NCBI RefSeq assembly: GCF_004152935.1
Contig: NZ_SETE01000001.1
Coordinates: forward strand, 620,001-684,000
Origin: Brumimicrobium glaciale
GTDB lineage: Bacteria > Bacteroidota > Bacteroidia > Flavobacteriales_D > Crocinitomicaceae
Reading direction: 5' to 3'
DNA length: 64,000 bases
A model generated the notes under the pieces. The model saw only the letters and a program-made list of their open reading frames with translations. It made no database searches and had not been told where the DNA came from. A program made the position numbers and the translations under genes. Shown here one piece after another: positions 25,506 through 34,768 of this stretch; within the stretch, counting starts at the first letter, position 1, and every line of letters begins with the position of its first letter.

Positions 25506-28346
25506 TTAAACATTATTTTTCTCTTTTCTTATCAGTTGTAGAGCATCCAATCTCACCCGTGCTTTATTGATTATTGCCGACAGCGTATTACGTTCTTCCA
25601 TCGCTGTTTCAATTTCATCTGGTCTGATGTGTTGATTCTTTTCTTGCAATGAAGTCAGTCGGTCTATCTCGTGATTCAGTTTAAGTTTCATTCTTTTTAA
25701 TCCTTTTTCAATTTCTTTATCTCCTAAATCTTTTGCGATTTCTGTTGCAGAGGAAATCATATTTGGAATTAAGATATCTACGAATGCATCATTCTCCAAT
25801 AAAGCATCAATTCTACTAGGGATAAGATTCTTGTTGAGCAATTCAATTGAATATAAATCTGTGACTTCTTTTCCTGTATGATCCACCACAATTCTGATTG
25901 GAGTATGTGGAAGAAAACGGTCGATATCTATACTTTCTTTTCCCGCTGTTTCTAAAACGAATATCAATTCAAGTAATAATCCGGAGCTGCCAGAACTTTT
26001 AAGAATTCCAAAACTAGCACTCCCAAATGTTGAACTCATTACCATATCTATAGCTCCAGTTGCCATTGGGTGATCCCAACTCAAGAAACTAATATCGTCT
26101 CTGCTGATTGCTCTTTTTCTATCAAACGTAACTTGAATTCCTTCTTGTGGAATTGTCGGAAAAACATCAGCATTAAAAGCTCCTGGATGCAATAAATAAG
26201 TTCTTGCCGCTAAATCTTCCATCTCTACATCAAAGTGATGAAAGACTTTTGTTAAGTAGTTTTCTAATGCTTTGTCTTTGTCCTCTGCTTTAATTTGTTT
26301 AATTAACTTTTCAGCAACTTTCGGTCGAAATGAATTCATTTCTAAAAGTTTGTCGCGTCCTTCAGCTAAATTTTTCTTGAGTTCTTTTTGAAAATCTGCT
26401 GTTTCTTTGATCAGTTTTTCTAGTTCAGAATTCACTTCTTCAATTGATGGGTTTTTAGTAATGTTTAATAATCGATCACTAAATAAACGAGAAATATTAT
26501 CTCCGCCTTCAAGGTTAGTATTAAAAGCATTTAAACCTTCATGAAACCATCTTACAATGCTGCTTTGAGGACTTCCAACGATATATGGAATATGAATATT
26601 GATGTCGTTTTTCTGTCCAATTCTATCTAGACGACCAATTCTTTGTTCCAATAATTCTGGATGAAATGGTACATCAAATAAAATGAGGTGATGAGCAAAT
26701 TGAAAGTTTCGACCTTCACTTCCAATTTCTGAACACAATAGAATTTGAGCACTGTCATGATCGGCAAACCAAGCTGCGTTTTTATCGCGTTGGACTAATG
26801 ATAAATCTTCATGGAAAACACCAACATTCAAATTGATAGCTTTACTGATCGCAGCTTCTAAAGCCAAGACTTTTTCCTTGGTAGAACAAATCAATAGAAT
26901 TTTCTCAGGATATATTTCTTCCATTTTGGTTAAAACCCATTTTACACGCGGATCTTTATTGAACCAAAATTCTTGTTCACCGTTTTCTTCTGCATCCCTA
27001 TTCATATCATAGGAAAACTCATTCGTTAATCGTTCAATCCAAAGATTATGATCCTTCTCTATTTGAAGTGGAACAACATGAGCAATTCTTTTTGGGAATC
27101 CGCTCATTGCTTGTCGGGTATTTCGAAATAAAACTCTTCCTGGACCATGTTGATCAAGCAAATCTTCAATCAGATTGTGTCTTGAGGTTTCATTTTTAAA
27201 ATCTAAAGCAGCTATTCTTTCTTTAGAAAATGTTGATTCTGATAGCTTCTTGTCTTTTGGTTTTATGTCCGCTCCTGAGGATAGCTTTTCAACTAAATCA
27301 GCAATGTCTTTATTTCCCTCAGGTTCATTTTTGAAATCTTCGAAATTAGTATAGCGATTCGGATCAAGTAAACGCAGTCGAGCAAAGTGACTTTCAACTC
27401 CTAATTGCTCTGGAGTAGCGGTTAAAAGTAATAATCCTTCAGTCGCTTGACTCAATAAATCTACAATACTGTATTCTGGACTTACTTCATCAACAGACCA
27501 TTCCAAGTGATGTGCTTCATCAACAACCAACATGTCCCAACCTGCTTTAATCGCTTGAGAAGCTCGTTTTCTTGAACCTGCTAAAAACTCTGTACTGCAA
27601 ATAATCAATTGATTGTCGAGAAAAGGATTTCCTTCTGGAGCGCTTTCTTCAAGAGATTCACAACGTTCTTCATCGAAGATATTAAACCATAAATTGAATT
27701 TTCGCAAGACTTCCACAAACCATTGGTGAATCAAAGATTCTGGAACAAGAATAAGCACGCGTGAAATTCTTCCAGTCACCAATAAACGTTGCAGAATCAA
27801 ACAAGCTTCAATTGTTTTTCCAAGTCCAACTTGGTCTGAAAGTAAAACACGAGGAGCGAATCTTGAACTCACTTCATGTGCGATATACAATTGATGAGGT
27901 ATTAAATCTATTTTTCCACCGACAAATCCATGAACAGGAGAAATTTTTCTTTGGTAATCATTGTAAAGCGTTTCTCTGCGTAAAGCAAACATTTCAGGAG
28001 TATCAATATCGCCCATAAAAAGTCGATCGTCAACATTTGTTGTTGCTGTTCCAGCGCCTATTTCTGCTTCAAGCATATTTGTATCCTTCCCAAAATAAAC
28101 GTAAATATTTCCTTCGAGTTGGACTTTTTCAATCAGCATTGATTGGCCTTGATGGTCTATAATAGTATCTCCAACTTTAAAAATAATTCTATTTAAAGGA
28201 GCACTTTCTTTCGCGTAAAGACGCATCTCATCTGCAACAGGAAAATGAATTTGTACTTTGTCTTTACTTACTTCTAAAACTATTCCCATTCCCAATTCAG
28301 GCTCTCCAGAACTGGTATATCTTTGATTAGGAAAAAAATCTTCCAT
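25506..28346 (-). CDS. RapA-type SWI2/SNF2 ATPase (RNA polymerase-associated)
   Basis: This 946-residue protein has Tudor-like N-terminal beta domains, then the SNF2 helicase core: Walker A DQVGLGKT at 171-178, LVVDEAHH (motif II) near 275, LLLTATPEQLG (motif III), and in the second lobe LLCSEIGSEGRNFQFAHHLI and LLEQRIGRLDRIGQ (motif VI). The C-terminal part resembles RapA C-terminal regions (LSWDHPMATGAIDMVMSS). RapA/HepA recycles RNA polymerase after transcription, and length and layout fit it better than chromatin-type SNF2 proteins. It is a single gene on the minus strand. Confidence 0.92.
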   Translation of the reverse strand: MEDFFPNQRYTSSGEPELGMGIVLEVSKDKVQIHFPVADEMRLYAKESAPLNRIIFKVGDTIIDHQGQSMLIEKVQLEGNIYVYFGKDTNMLEAEIGAGTATTNVDDRLFMGDIDTPEMFALRRETLYNDYQRKISPVHGFVGGKIDLIPHQLYIAHEVSSRFAPRVLLSDQVGLGKTIEACLILQRLLVTGRISRVLILVPESLIHQWFVEVLRKFNLWFNIFDEERCESLEESAPEGNPFLDNQLIICSTEFLAGSRKRASQAIKAGWDMLVVDEAHHLEWSVDEVSPEYSIVDLLSQATEGLLLLTATPEQLGVESHFARLRLLDPNRYTNFEDFKNEPEGNKDIADLVEKLSSGADIKPKDKKLSESTFSKERIAALDFKNETSRHNLIEDLLDQHGPGRVLFRNTRQAMSGFPKRIAHVVPLQIEKDHNLWIERLTNEFSYDMNRDAEENGEQEFWFNKDPRVKWVLTKMEEIYPEKILLICSTKEKVLALEAAISKAINLNVGVFHEDLSLVQRDKNAAWFADHDSAQILLCSEIGSEGRNFQFAHHLILFDVPFHPELLEQRIGRLDRIGQKNDINIHIPYIVGSPQSSIVRWFHEGLNAFNTNLEGGDNISRLFSDRLLNITKNPSIEEVNSELEKLIKETADFQKELKKNLAEGRDKLLEMNSFRPKVAEKLIKQIKAEDKDKALENYLTKVFHHFDVEMEDLAARTYLLHPGAFNADVFPTIPQEGIQVTFDRKRAISRDDISFLSWDHPMATGAIDMVMSSTFGSASFGILKSSGSSGLLLELIFVLETAGKESIDIDRFLPHTPIRIVVDHTGKEVTDLYSIELLNKNLIPSRIDALLENDAFVDILIPNMISSATEIAKDLGDKEIEKGLKRMKLKLNHEIDRLTSLQEKNQHIRPDEIETAMEERNTLSAIINKARVRLDALQLIRKEKNNV

Positions 28347-28382
28347 ATTTAAAATTGCTTTTTTTGATTGTCAATCGAATTG

Positions 28383-28390
28383 CAAAGCTA
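28383..28390 (-). promoter_or_regulatory. -7 box (TAGCTTTG) upstream of the RapA gene
   Basis: TAGCTTTG on the minus strand fits TAnnTTTG, 36 bases before the ATG at 28346. No consensus -33 TTG is seen at 19-21 bases. Confidence 0.4.
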
Positions 28391-28416
28391 CTTCAATTTG
28401 AGAGAAAGGGAAGAAT

Positions 28417-28570
28417 GACGCAAAGTTTCGCAAAGGAGCAAAGTCCCGCAAAGTTGCCGGGACACAAAGAAAGAGAAGAAGAAGCGCCTTTGGCTCTTTT
28501 TTTACATAGAGATAAAGGAGTGATTTCACACCAGTGCGTAGCTTGTCGAAGTAGAGATTCACAGAGAAGA
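28417..28570 (+). repeat. CGCAAAG/CACAGAG-type repeat upstream of the RapA gene
   Basis: GACGCAAAGTTTCGCAAAGG then AGCAAAGTCCCGCAAAGTTG at 28417-28457, and a degenerate AGATTCACAGAGAAGAA at 28554-28570. Between them is purine-rich DNA without a supportable ORF. The order repeat then palindrome matches the loci at 23369 and 25137. Confidence 0.75.
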
Positions 28571-28617
28571 ATTTAAATAAAGATTAAAAGATTATTAATG
28601 TAGAGGTTGTTTAGAAA

Positions 28618-28700
28618 TTGGCAATGTAGGGACGATTTGCAAACTTTGCGAAGCATTCTCATCACCAAATGGAGTAATCGTCCGCACTACAGTTCCAATC
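28618..28700. repeat. ATTGGCA palindrome, long form (83 bp), second copy
   Basis: Arms ATTGGCAATGTAGGGACGAT and AATCGTCCGCACTACAGTTCCAAT enclose an insert with AACTTTGCGAAGCATTCTCA and CACCAAATGGAGT. Same length as the copy at 25208-25290, and the insert differs at only a few positions. The remaining DNA to 28823 is AT-rich with no gene. Confidence 0.9.
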
Positions 28701-28823
28701 AAAATACATCATTAATATTTCGAATTCCTCAATTACTCATACTTTCATTAGAGCCTTTCACCAATCCTAACCAACCATCCAAGCGTTAATAATTAAATTA
28801 AACATTAAAAATTAACCATTAAT

Positions 28824-30503
28824 TTAAATCGCTTGTCGAACAATTTGTTTCAAAAACTTCTCAGTAATTAAATACGTCGGTTTCACACCTGTCAATCCAA
28901 GACCTCCAGATGCTAGCGTACTTCCAGTTTCCAATGGATTATCTGAAGCGTAATAGGCGTATCTTACTTTTACGTTCGAATTAATACTGTTTCGGATTCT
29001 CGAAGCGGCTTGAATTGCTTTTTGATAATGCGCTCCTTCCATTTCTAATCCTACCACATTCCATGTTGATTTTTTGAAATAACTCAACATGTCTTTGTTC
29101 TGTAACGAAGTTCCTAAAACTGTAATCATGTGTCCATCACTCGCTTCGATATCTTCATTTTCAAAATCGGCCAAAGTGATTTCATTTTCAAATGGGTAAT
29201 TGTCTGTTGTTCCTTCAAAAACATGCGCTTGTGGAATCATAAGATCTCCCTTGTTTCCTTTTAGAATTCCGGCTTTCCCCATGATAGATACAGAGTGAAC
29301 ATTCAGATTTACAGGGCCGTTTTTAGCTGCTTTATATGGTTTTAATAATTCATCCATTGTTTCAAATGCTTGTTCACCAAACGCATAATCCATTACGATA
29401 AGTACAGCATTTGTATCGTCAATAACAGCTGATAAATAGCTCTTATCAAAGTCCATTTTAGCTAAATCGAATATCTGAACATCAATGTTAGTTCCTGAAA
29501 CATCTTTGAGATAAGTCATTCCTTGGTTAGTTGCCAAATCACTGATTTGCTTTCTGTCTTTTGAATTTTCTGGCTGACTTAATCTTTCAAAAACCTCTCT
29601 TTTATTCAGTTCTTCTTTCTTACTTGTAATCGTTTGTTTACTGAATAAATAATTCATCACACTGTGCATATTCGCACTAATAATGTGAACAGGACGCTCC
29701 AAAAGATCCTGATTCTCTAATTCTCTTTTTATGCGATTTGCCCAACGTTCTCCATGCATGTGGTGACCTGTTCTTTCACGCAAGACTGGACTAAATAAGA
29801 TGATTCTTTTATTGATTTCTAGCACTTCATCAATTGCTAATTTTCCTAGCCAATAAATTACTTTGAGTAAACGGTTTGGCATTTCTTCAGTAGCAAGTGC
29901 TTTATGAACAGCTAAAACCTCTTCAAATGTTCTTCCTAAAATGTTTGCAGAATGGAACATCGCAACTTCCAATTCTTCATTAGAAATCTCTTCTTGTAAA
30001 ATGATTTTTTCAAATTTCTGCCATTCTAAAGTTAATGTTCCTTTTTCATTGATAATAACTCGATTAGCAATCTTGTGAGATTCAATAAACAGGAAAGTAA
30101 GGTGAGTCAAAATATCATAAATATCTGATCGACCACGCGTAATTTCCACATTCATTTGGTCTTTATCAATTCGGTAACAATTCCTTCTTCTTTTCGGAGG
30201 AATAATTGATTTCATGTTCGATAATTGATATCCTTCATCTCCTGTAAGATTAATGATTGGACATTCCTCAATTCCATTTGGTAAACGGTCAAGCACATAT
30301 AATAAACCACTTAATTCTACTTTATCTTCACCAATAGAGCCATAAATTTCAGGTTGTAATGCGAGCAAACCTTCCCTCAATGTTCGTCCAGAAACGCCCA
30401 TTGGTTTGTAGAATCCGCGGTTAAATAAGTGACGCATTGCAATGTAAATACGTTCTATAGCTTGTGTTGCTTCTTGTGCTTTGGTGCGTTTTTTTTCGCT
30501 CAT
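28824..30503 (-). CDS. Conserved protein of unknown function (DUF6909-like)
   Basis: This 559-residue soluble protein opens with EATQAIERIYIAMRHLFNRGFYKPMGVSG and contains FERLSQPENSKDRKQISDLA. From memory it belongs to a Bacteroidota family named DUF6909. That label was not checked. The C-terminal third (about 385-555) has features of the nucleoside phosphorylase fold: VLIVMDYAFGEQA, a VVGLEMEGAHY segment like the ExEG/MExA region that binds ribose in nucleosidases, and YAYYASDNPLETGSTLASGG. I therefore suspect a nucleosidase-related domain, but no function is assigned. It has no signal peptide and no operon partners. Confidence 0.75.
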   Translation of the reverse strand: MSEKKRTKAQEATQAIERIYIAMRHLFNRGFYKPMGVSGRTLREGLLALQPEIYGSIGEDKVELSGLLYVLDRLPNGIEECPIINLTGDEGYQLSNMKSIIPPKRRRNCYRIDKDQMNVEITRGRSDIYDILTHLTFLFIESHKIANRVIINEKGTLTLEWQKFEKIILQEEISNEELEVAMFHSANILGRTFEEVLAVHKALATEEMPNRLLKVIYWLGKLAIDEVLEINKRIILFSPVLRERTGHHMHGERWANRIKRELENQDLLERPVHIISANMHSVMNYLFSKQTITSKKEELNKREVFERLSQPENSKDRKQISDLATNQGMTYLKDVSGTNIDVQIFDLAKMDFDKSYLSAVIDDTNAVLIVMDYAFGEQAFETMDELLKPYKAAKNGPVNLNVHSVSIMGKAGILKGNKGDLMIPQAHVFEGTTDNYPFENEITLADFENEDIEASDGHMITVLGTSLQNKDMLSYFKKSTWNVVGLEMEGAHYQKAIQAASRIRNSINSNVKVRYAYYASDNPLETGSTLASGGLGLTGVKPTYLITEKFLKQIVRQAI

Positions 30504-30736
30504 ATATTTGGTAATTTTAATTTTAGATTATTTTAAAAACGATTTGAATTTAAGCTGACTATTATGTGTTGACCTAGATCATAATCGATGTAATTCTAAC
30601 GAATATAGTAAAAAGGGTGGTTTAATTGATATTAAGTTTTTGTTAAGTGAATGAGAGGTGTGGATTTATTTTTTTGAGAATGACGAATGATTGAATTAAA
30701 ATTCAGAATTTTTGTATCTGCTATTACTAAATTATT

Positions 30737-30937
30737 CTAAATGTTTTCCCATAATTTTTTTGTAGGAATAGTGTGACGCTTATCATTTTTATGAGAATTT
30801 AAAATCTTTTCTACGAATTCAGGCTTATAAATATCTCCCTCAGCTTTTTGCTCGAATTCCTTTCTTGAAACCGTTCCTTCTTTACCGTATTTGTTGTCTA
30901 AATGTTTGTTTTTTGTTTCTGGATTATTTGTTTTCAT
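30737..30937 (-). CDS. Small hydrophilic protein, possible antitoxin-like
   Basis: This 66-residue Lys-rich protein starts 27 bases after the ATPase gene stop on the same strand, so it is probably co-transcribed. Its N-terminal HLDNKYGKEGTVSRKEFEQK resembles the opening of some HigA-type antitoxins (KYGKKGTPxRxEFE), and its end (PEFVEKILNSHKND, then a final LWENI) resembles C-terminal ends of small antitoxins. It has no helix-turn-helix. I do not recognise a family, and antitoxin is only a guess from these similarities. The 233 bases between this gene's neighbourhood and the gene at 30503 contain nothing I can call. Confidence 0.55.
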   Translation of the reverse strand: MKTNNPETKNKHLDNKYGKEGTVSRKEFEQKAEGDIYKPEFVEKILNSHKNDKRHTIPTKKLWENI

Positions 30938-30964
30938 GTTTTTTTCTAAGTTTAACTACCGAAT

Positions 30965-32122
30965 TTATGATAACTCATCTAAATATTCAATCTTGAAATA
31001 AGTTTTATTAAACCATAACTCGAAAGAAGGATCAAGGAATTCATAGCCAGATTCTATTTCTTGGATAATATCTTTATGGATAAGAATGAGCTTGTTTTTA
31101 CTTACATTTCGTGGAGTACCTAATTTATATTTTTGCATAACTTTTGAACTTGTAAGTTGATGCTCGCCTTTGCAAACTGCTTTTAATAAATTAAGTTGAG
31201 TTGCGCTTATATTTTCAATCTCGTTTTGATATAAGGGAGTGTTTGCATTAATTAGTTCTTCTAATGCGCTTGATATTTGCTCTTCGTCAACTGTTGATTT
31301 AGTTTTTTGCCAAGTATAATGTGCCATTTGTTGAACATACCAAGAATGATTTTTCATTAATTGTGGGATTTTTGAAGCCCAGTTTTTAGAAATGTTTTTA
31401 CCTGATTTTTCGAAACTTTTTTGAATAAAGGAAATCCATTTTTCTTCACTTATCTTCTGTAACAACATAATATCACCAAAACGATAGAATGGTTTGGAAG
31501 AATTATTAAAAATATCCGTCATCATGTGCCTTTTGCTTCCATACAGGCAATATGTTACTGATTTTTGCCTTTGCCAGATTGCTCTCATCTTTTTCTCCAG
31601 ATTTTCAAAGTCTGGAAAATCGGTAAGGTTTTGAAATTCATCCAAACAAATAACGAATCGGATATTCTTATTTCTAGCAATAACTTCCGGAAGGTTCAAG
31701 ATCTCTTGCTTATGTTTTACTAATTCGTTCCAATCAAAACTTACTGAAAAATCGTTTGATGGGTCGATTCCAACACTAATTTTAGGAATTAGTTGTTTAA
31801 AAAATATTTTACCAGACTTCATCCAGTCTTGCCATTGAGAGGAAGATGCCTTTATGACCTCTTTTGTGAATGTCTCTAAAAATTCCTCTTCAGACGAAAC
31901 AGAAAACAAATCAATAACCACTGTTTTTATATCATTTTTTTCGATGTTTATTTCAGAAATGACCTTTTCTACTAAACTTGATTTGCCCCATCTTCGTGGT
32001 GAAATGATAGTAGTATTGATACCTTGAACTAAATTATTCTTCAATTTATCTGATTCCACTTCTCGGTTCGTAAAGGAGTCTAAACTGACCGTTTTGCCAT
32101 ACATAAAGGGTGATTTTCTCAT
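30965..32122 (-). CDS. AAA-type ATPase of the archaeal-ATPase/STAND-like group
   Basis: The 385-residue protein has a P-loop in TIISPRRWGKSSLVEK (residues 41-50 SPRRWGKSSL), a Walker B FVICLDEF with Asp161 and Glu162, a sensor-like YCLYGSKRHMM, and a helical C-terminal region ending in a winged-helix-like segment (LLKAVCKGEHQLTSSKVMQK). This is the layout of archaeal-type ATPases (PF01637 group) often found in accessory DNA as defence or toxin-related modules. Substrate is unknown. It is followed by the small gene at 30737 and lies in an otherwise gene-poor patch. Confidence 0.8.
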   Translation of the reverse strand: MRKSPFMYGKTVSLDSFTNREVESDKLKNNLVQGINTTIISPRRWGKSSLVEKVISEINIEKNDIKTVVIDLFSVSSEEEFLETFTKEVIKASSSQWQDWMKSGKIFFKQLIPKISVGIDPSNDFSVSFDWNELVKHKQEILNLPEVIARNKNIRFVICLDEFQNLTDFPDFENLEKKMRAIWQRQKSVTYCLYGSKRHMMTDIFNNSSKPFYRFGDIMLLQKISEEKWISFIQKSFEKSGKNISKNWASKIPQLMKNHSWYVQQMAHYTWQKTKSTVDEEQISSALEELINANTPLYQNEIENISATQLNLLKAVCKGEHQLTSSKVMQKYKLGTPRNVSKNKLILIHKDIIQEIESGYEFLDPSFELWFNKTYFKIEYLDELS

Positions 32123-32339
32123 TTTATACTATTTGGTATTATACTTAAAGGTATAAAATAATTTAACATAGTTAGGCTTAAACGAATGTTAATATAATTC
32201 TTTAACTATTAATCTTATTATCAGTTACATATAGCCGTATCAGTCCTTTTTCTAAAGCTCTATTTGCCATTAAATAATTCTAAGTAGGCTTAAAGTTGCC
32301 ATAAAAACTATTTAATTCAAGTTAGAACCAAAGAAGACA

Positions 32340-32516
32340 TCATTTTATACCAAGTTCTTTTTTAATTCTCTCTATTTCCTCTTTGTCCTTCACTTGATGT
32401 GAATATTTACTCCAACTCGTGCCATAGATTGTCTTATTACAACATTTATGAAGTGTTTTATCGACTAAAAACTCAAATCCTTCATCGCTGATGAATATTA
32501 TGTTTTGAAATGATAA
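32340..32516 (-). pseudogene. Open frame of 58 codons without a start, in frame after a double stop
   Basis: Directly after the TAATAA that ends the 108-residue gene, the same frame stays open for 58 codons, with no ATG, GTG or TTG near its beginning. The residues (FISDEGFEFLVDKTLHKCC, then TIYGTSWSKYSHQVKDKEE) look protein-like. It may be the remnant of a longer gene cut by stop mutations, or chance. The rest of 32123-32519 is AT-rich with no other gene. Confidence 0.3.
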
Positions 32517-32519
32517 TTA

Positions 32520-32846
32520 TTACCTGCCTCTTTCAGCATTAGTCCTATCAATAGCATCTTGTTCGTAGTCAAATGGTGTTATCTTATCGTCTTTAATCCA
32601 TCCTTTACCTCTGCCTGTATTCATAACTGTATTCATAAGTATTTCCCACTCAACTCTATCTTTCATATCTAGCATTGCATCAAATTTGAACCATCTTGCC
32701 AAACGAGCTTTAGGAACTTGTCGTCTGCACAAGGTAGCTACTTTCTCTCTTCTTCTATCAACTAAAGATAAATCACTGTAGTTCGTTAGTCTTTTGTACT
32801 CTTCATCTGTTGGTATTCTTATTTGTCCTAAATATTCCTGTTCCAT
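32520..32846 (-). CDS. Hypothetical protein in accessory patch
   Basis: This 108-residue basic protein has clear codon structure (PTDEEYKRLTNYSDL, LVDRRREKVATLCRRQ, VPKARLARWFKFDAML, VEWEILMNTVMNTGRG) and ends with two consecutive TAA codons. I do not recognise the family and see no signal peptide or membrane segment. It sits on the same strand about 400 bases upstream of the ATPase gene, so co-transcription is possible but unsupported. The Arg-rich middle suggests nucleic acid contact, as inference only. Confidence 0.5.
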   Translation of the reverse strand: MEQEYLGQIRIPTDEEYKRLTNYSDLSLVDRRREKVATLCRRQVPKARLARWFKFDAMLDMKDRVEWEILMNTVMNTGRGKGWIKDDKITPFDYEQDAIDRTNAERGR

Positions 32847-33112
32847 GATTTTACTGTTTTAGTTTACATACCGATTTTTATTACGATTCGAAGACACATA
32901 TTTTAATTCAAAAATTGATAGGTACCTGAATTTACAGAACCTATATTGATTAGCACTTTGTTAAAGTTTATATGAAAAAGCAATTATCGAAAATAGCATG
33001 ATTTTGACAGCTACTTAAGTTGGGTTTGAATAATTATTGTAATGAAGTTACTAACTCCAAAAATTATCAATTCTAAATTATCAATTACCCACCGCTATAT
33101 GCCGAAACTTTC

Positions 33113-33120
33113 TATTTTTG
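33113..33120 (+). promoter_or_regulatory. -7 box (TATTTTTG) that fixes the asnS start
   Basis: TATTTTTG lies 20 bases before the ATG at 33141. Transcription would begin after the upstream in-frame ATG at 33042, which supports the shorter protein. Confidence 0.5.
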
Positions 33121-33140
33121 CAGAAGTCAAAATTATATCA

Positions 33141-34580
33141 ATGAAACATACGAAAATAAAAGCGTTATTGGAATCGTCTGAAGTAGGCGAAAAAGTTATT
33201 GTAAAAGGTTGGGTGAGGGCTTTTCGAAGCAATCGTTTTATCCAGATTAATGATGGGTCAACGATCAATAATATCCAAGCGGTAATTGAATATGAAAATT
33301 TTGATGAAGCTATTCTGAAAAAGATCAGTACTGCTGCAGCTGTTGAGGTGCGTGGAACTTTAATCGCTTCAGAAGGAAAAGGTCAAGCCAAAGAAATTGC
33401 TGTTGATTCTGTTGAAATCATTGGGGAAGCAAATCCAGATGATGTTCAGAAAACAGTCATGCAGCCTAAAAAACATAGTCTTGAATTCCTGAGAGAACAA
33501 GCGCATTTACGTTTCAGAACGAATACTTTTGGAGCGGTGTTTAGAATTCGTCATGGTTTGACATTCGCTATTCATAAATTCTTTAATGACAAAGGATTTT
33601 ACAATTTACATACTCCAATTTTAACTTCCTCAGATGCTGAAGGAGCGGGTGAAATGTTCCATGTTACGCACTTAGACTTAAATAACGTTCCAAAAACAGA
33701 AGACGGAAAAGTTGATTATTCACAAGATTTCTTCGGAAAACCAGTGAATTTGACAGTTTCAGGTCAATTAGAAGCTGAATTAGGGGCTTTGGCTTTAGGA
33801 CAAGTTTATACATTTGGACCAACATTTAGAGCGGAAAACTCTAATACTTCTCGTCACTTGGCGGAATTTTGGATGATAGAACCAGAGGTTGCTTTTAATG
33901 ACTTGAAAGACAACATGGATTTGACGGAAGAATTCTTAAAATATTTGTCTAATTATGTTTTAGAAAATTATGCAGACGATGTTCAATTTTTGAATGACCG
34001 TGATGCTCAAGAGCAAAAAGCGAAGCCAGAAAAAGACAGAAATCCACTGACTTTAATTGAAAGATTGCAGTTTGTTGCTAGTAATGAATTCAAGAGAATT
34101 ACTTACACTGAGGCAATTGAAATTTTAAGAAATTCTAAACCTTATAAGAAAAAGAAATTCAAATATGACGTGGAATGGGGAGTAGATTTACACTCTGAAC
34201 ACGAACGTTATTTGGTAGAAAAAGAATTCAATTGTCCAGTAATTATAACAGATTATCCAGCTACAATTAAAGCGTTTTATATGCGTCAAAACGACGATGG
34301 AAAAACAGTTGCAGCAATGGATGTTTTATTCCCTGGAATTGGCGAAATCGTTGGAGGTTCACAACGTGAAGAACGTTTGGAGATCTTAAAAAGCAAATGT
34401 GCAGACTTTGACATTAGTGAAGAAGAATTGTATTGGTATATCGACACACGTAAATTTGGTACAGTTCCTCACGCAGGTTTTGGATTAGGATTCGAGAGAA
34501 TGGTAATGTTTGCCACTGGAATGACGAATATTCGTGATGTAATTCCTTTCCCTAGAACGCCGGGTAACGCTGACTTTTAG
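33141..34580 (+). CDS. asnS: Asparaginyl-tRNA synthetase
   Basis: This class IIb synthetase charges tRNA-Asn. From ATG 33141 the protein has 479 residues: an N-terminal OB-fold anticodon-binding domain ([20 protein letters not shown], about 18-40) and the catalytic domain with motif 1 region ([20 protein letters not shown]), motif 2 ([20 protein letters not shown]) and motif 3 ([20 protein letters not shown]) before VIPFPRTPG. The in-frame ATG at 33042 would add 33 residues unlike the family and lies upstream of the -7 box, so I reject it. Confidence 0.97.
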   Translation: MKHTKIKALLESSEVGEKVIVKGWVRAFRSNRFIQINDGSTINNIQAVIEYENFDEAILKKISTAAAVEVRGTLIASEGKGQAKEIAVDSVEIIGEANPDDVQKTVMQPKKHSLEFLREQAHLRFRTNTFGAVFRIRHGLTFAIHKFFNDKGFYNLHTPILTSSDAEGAGEMFHVTHLDLNNVPKTEDGKVDYSQDFFGKPVNLTVSGQLEAELGALALGQVYTFGPTFRAENSNTSRHLAEFWMIEPEVAFNDLKDNMDLTEEFLKYLSNYVLENYADDVQFLNDRDAQEQKAKPEKDRNPLTLIERLQFVASNEFKRITYTEAIEILRNSKPYKKKKFKYDVEWGVDLHSEHERYLVEKEFNCPVIITDYPATIKAFYMRQNDDGKTVAAMDVLFPGIGEIVGGSQREERLEILKSKCADFDISEEELYWYIDTRKFGTVPHAGFGLGFERMVMFATGMTNIRDVIPFPRTPGNADF

Positions 34581-34590
34581 AGTTGAAGGG

Positions 34591-34720
34591 TGACGCAGAG
34601 ATGCGCTGAGGAGCAGAGATTCGCAAAGAAAAAAGAGGTTTTTTCGTTGCACTCGTGGGGTTTATTACACAGAGATTCACAGAGGTTTTTCACAGAGTAA
34701 CACGGAGAAAAAAAGTGAGT
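34591..34720 (+). repeat. CGCAGAG and CACAGAG repeats between asnS and the GxxExxY gene
   Basis: TGACGCAGAGATGCGCTGAG and GAGCAGAGATTCGCAAAG (34591-34639) match the dispersed CGCAGAG consensus. ACACAGAGATTCACAGAGG, CACAGAG and AACACGGAG (34666-34709) form a second type. They are oriented opposite to the TCTCTGTG-type repeats on the far side of the GxxExxY gene. Confidence 0.85.
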
Positions 34721-34768
34721 TTTTCCGTGGTATTCTTTTTTTTCACACCAAAGATGAATTCCTGTGCT

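Noticed and set aside
33042-33140. Longer start for asnS
   Set aside because: Adds 33 residues unlike the family and lies upstream of the -7 box at 33113-33120.
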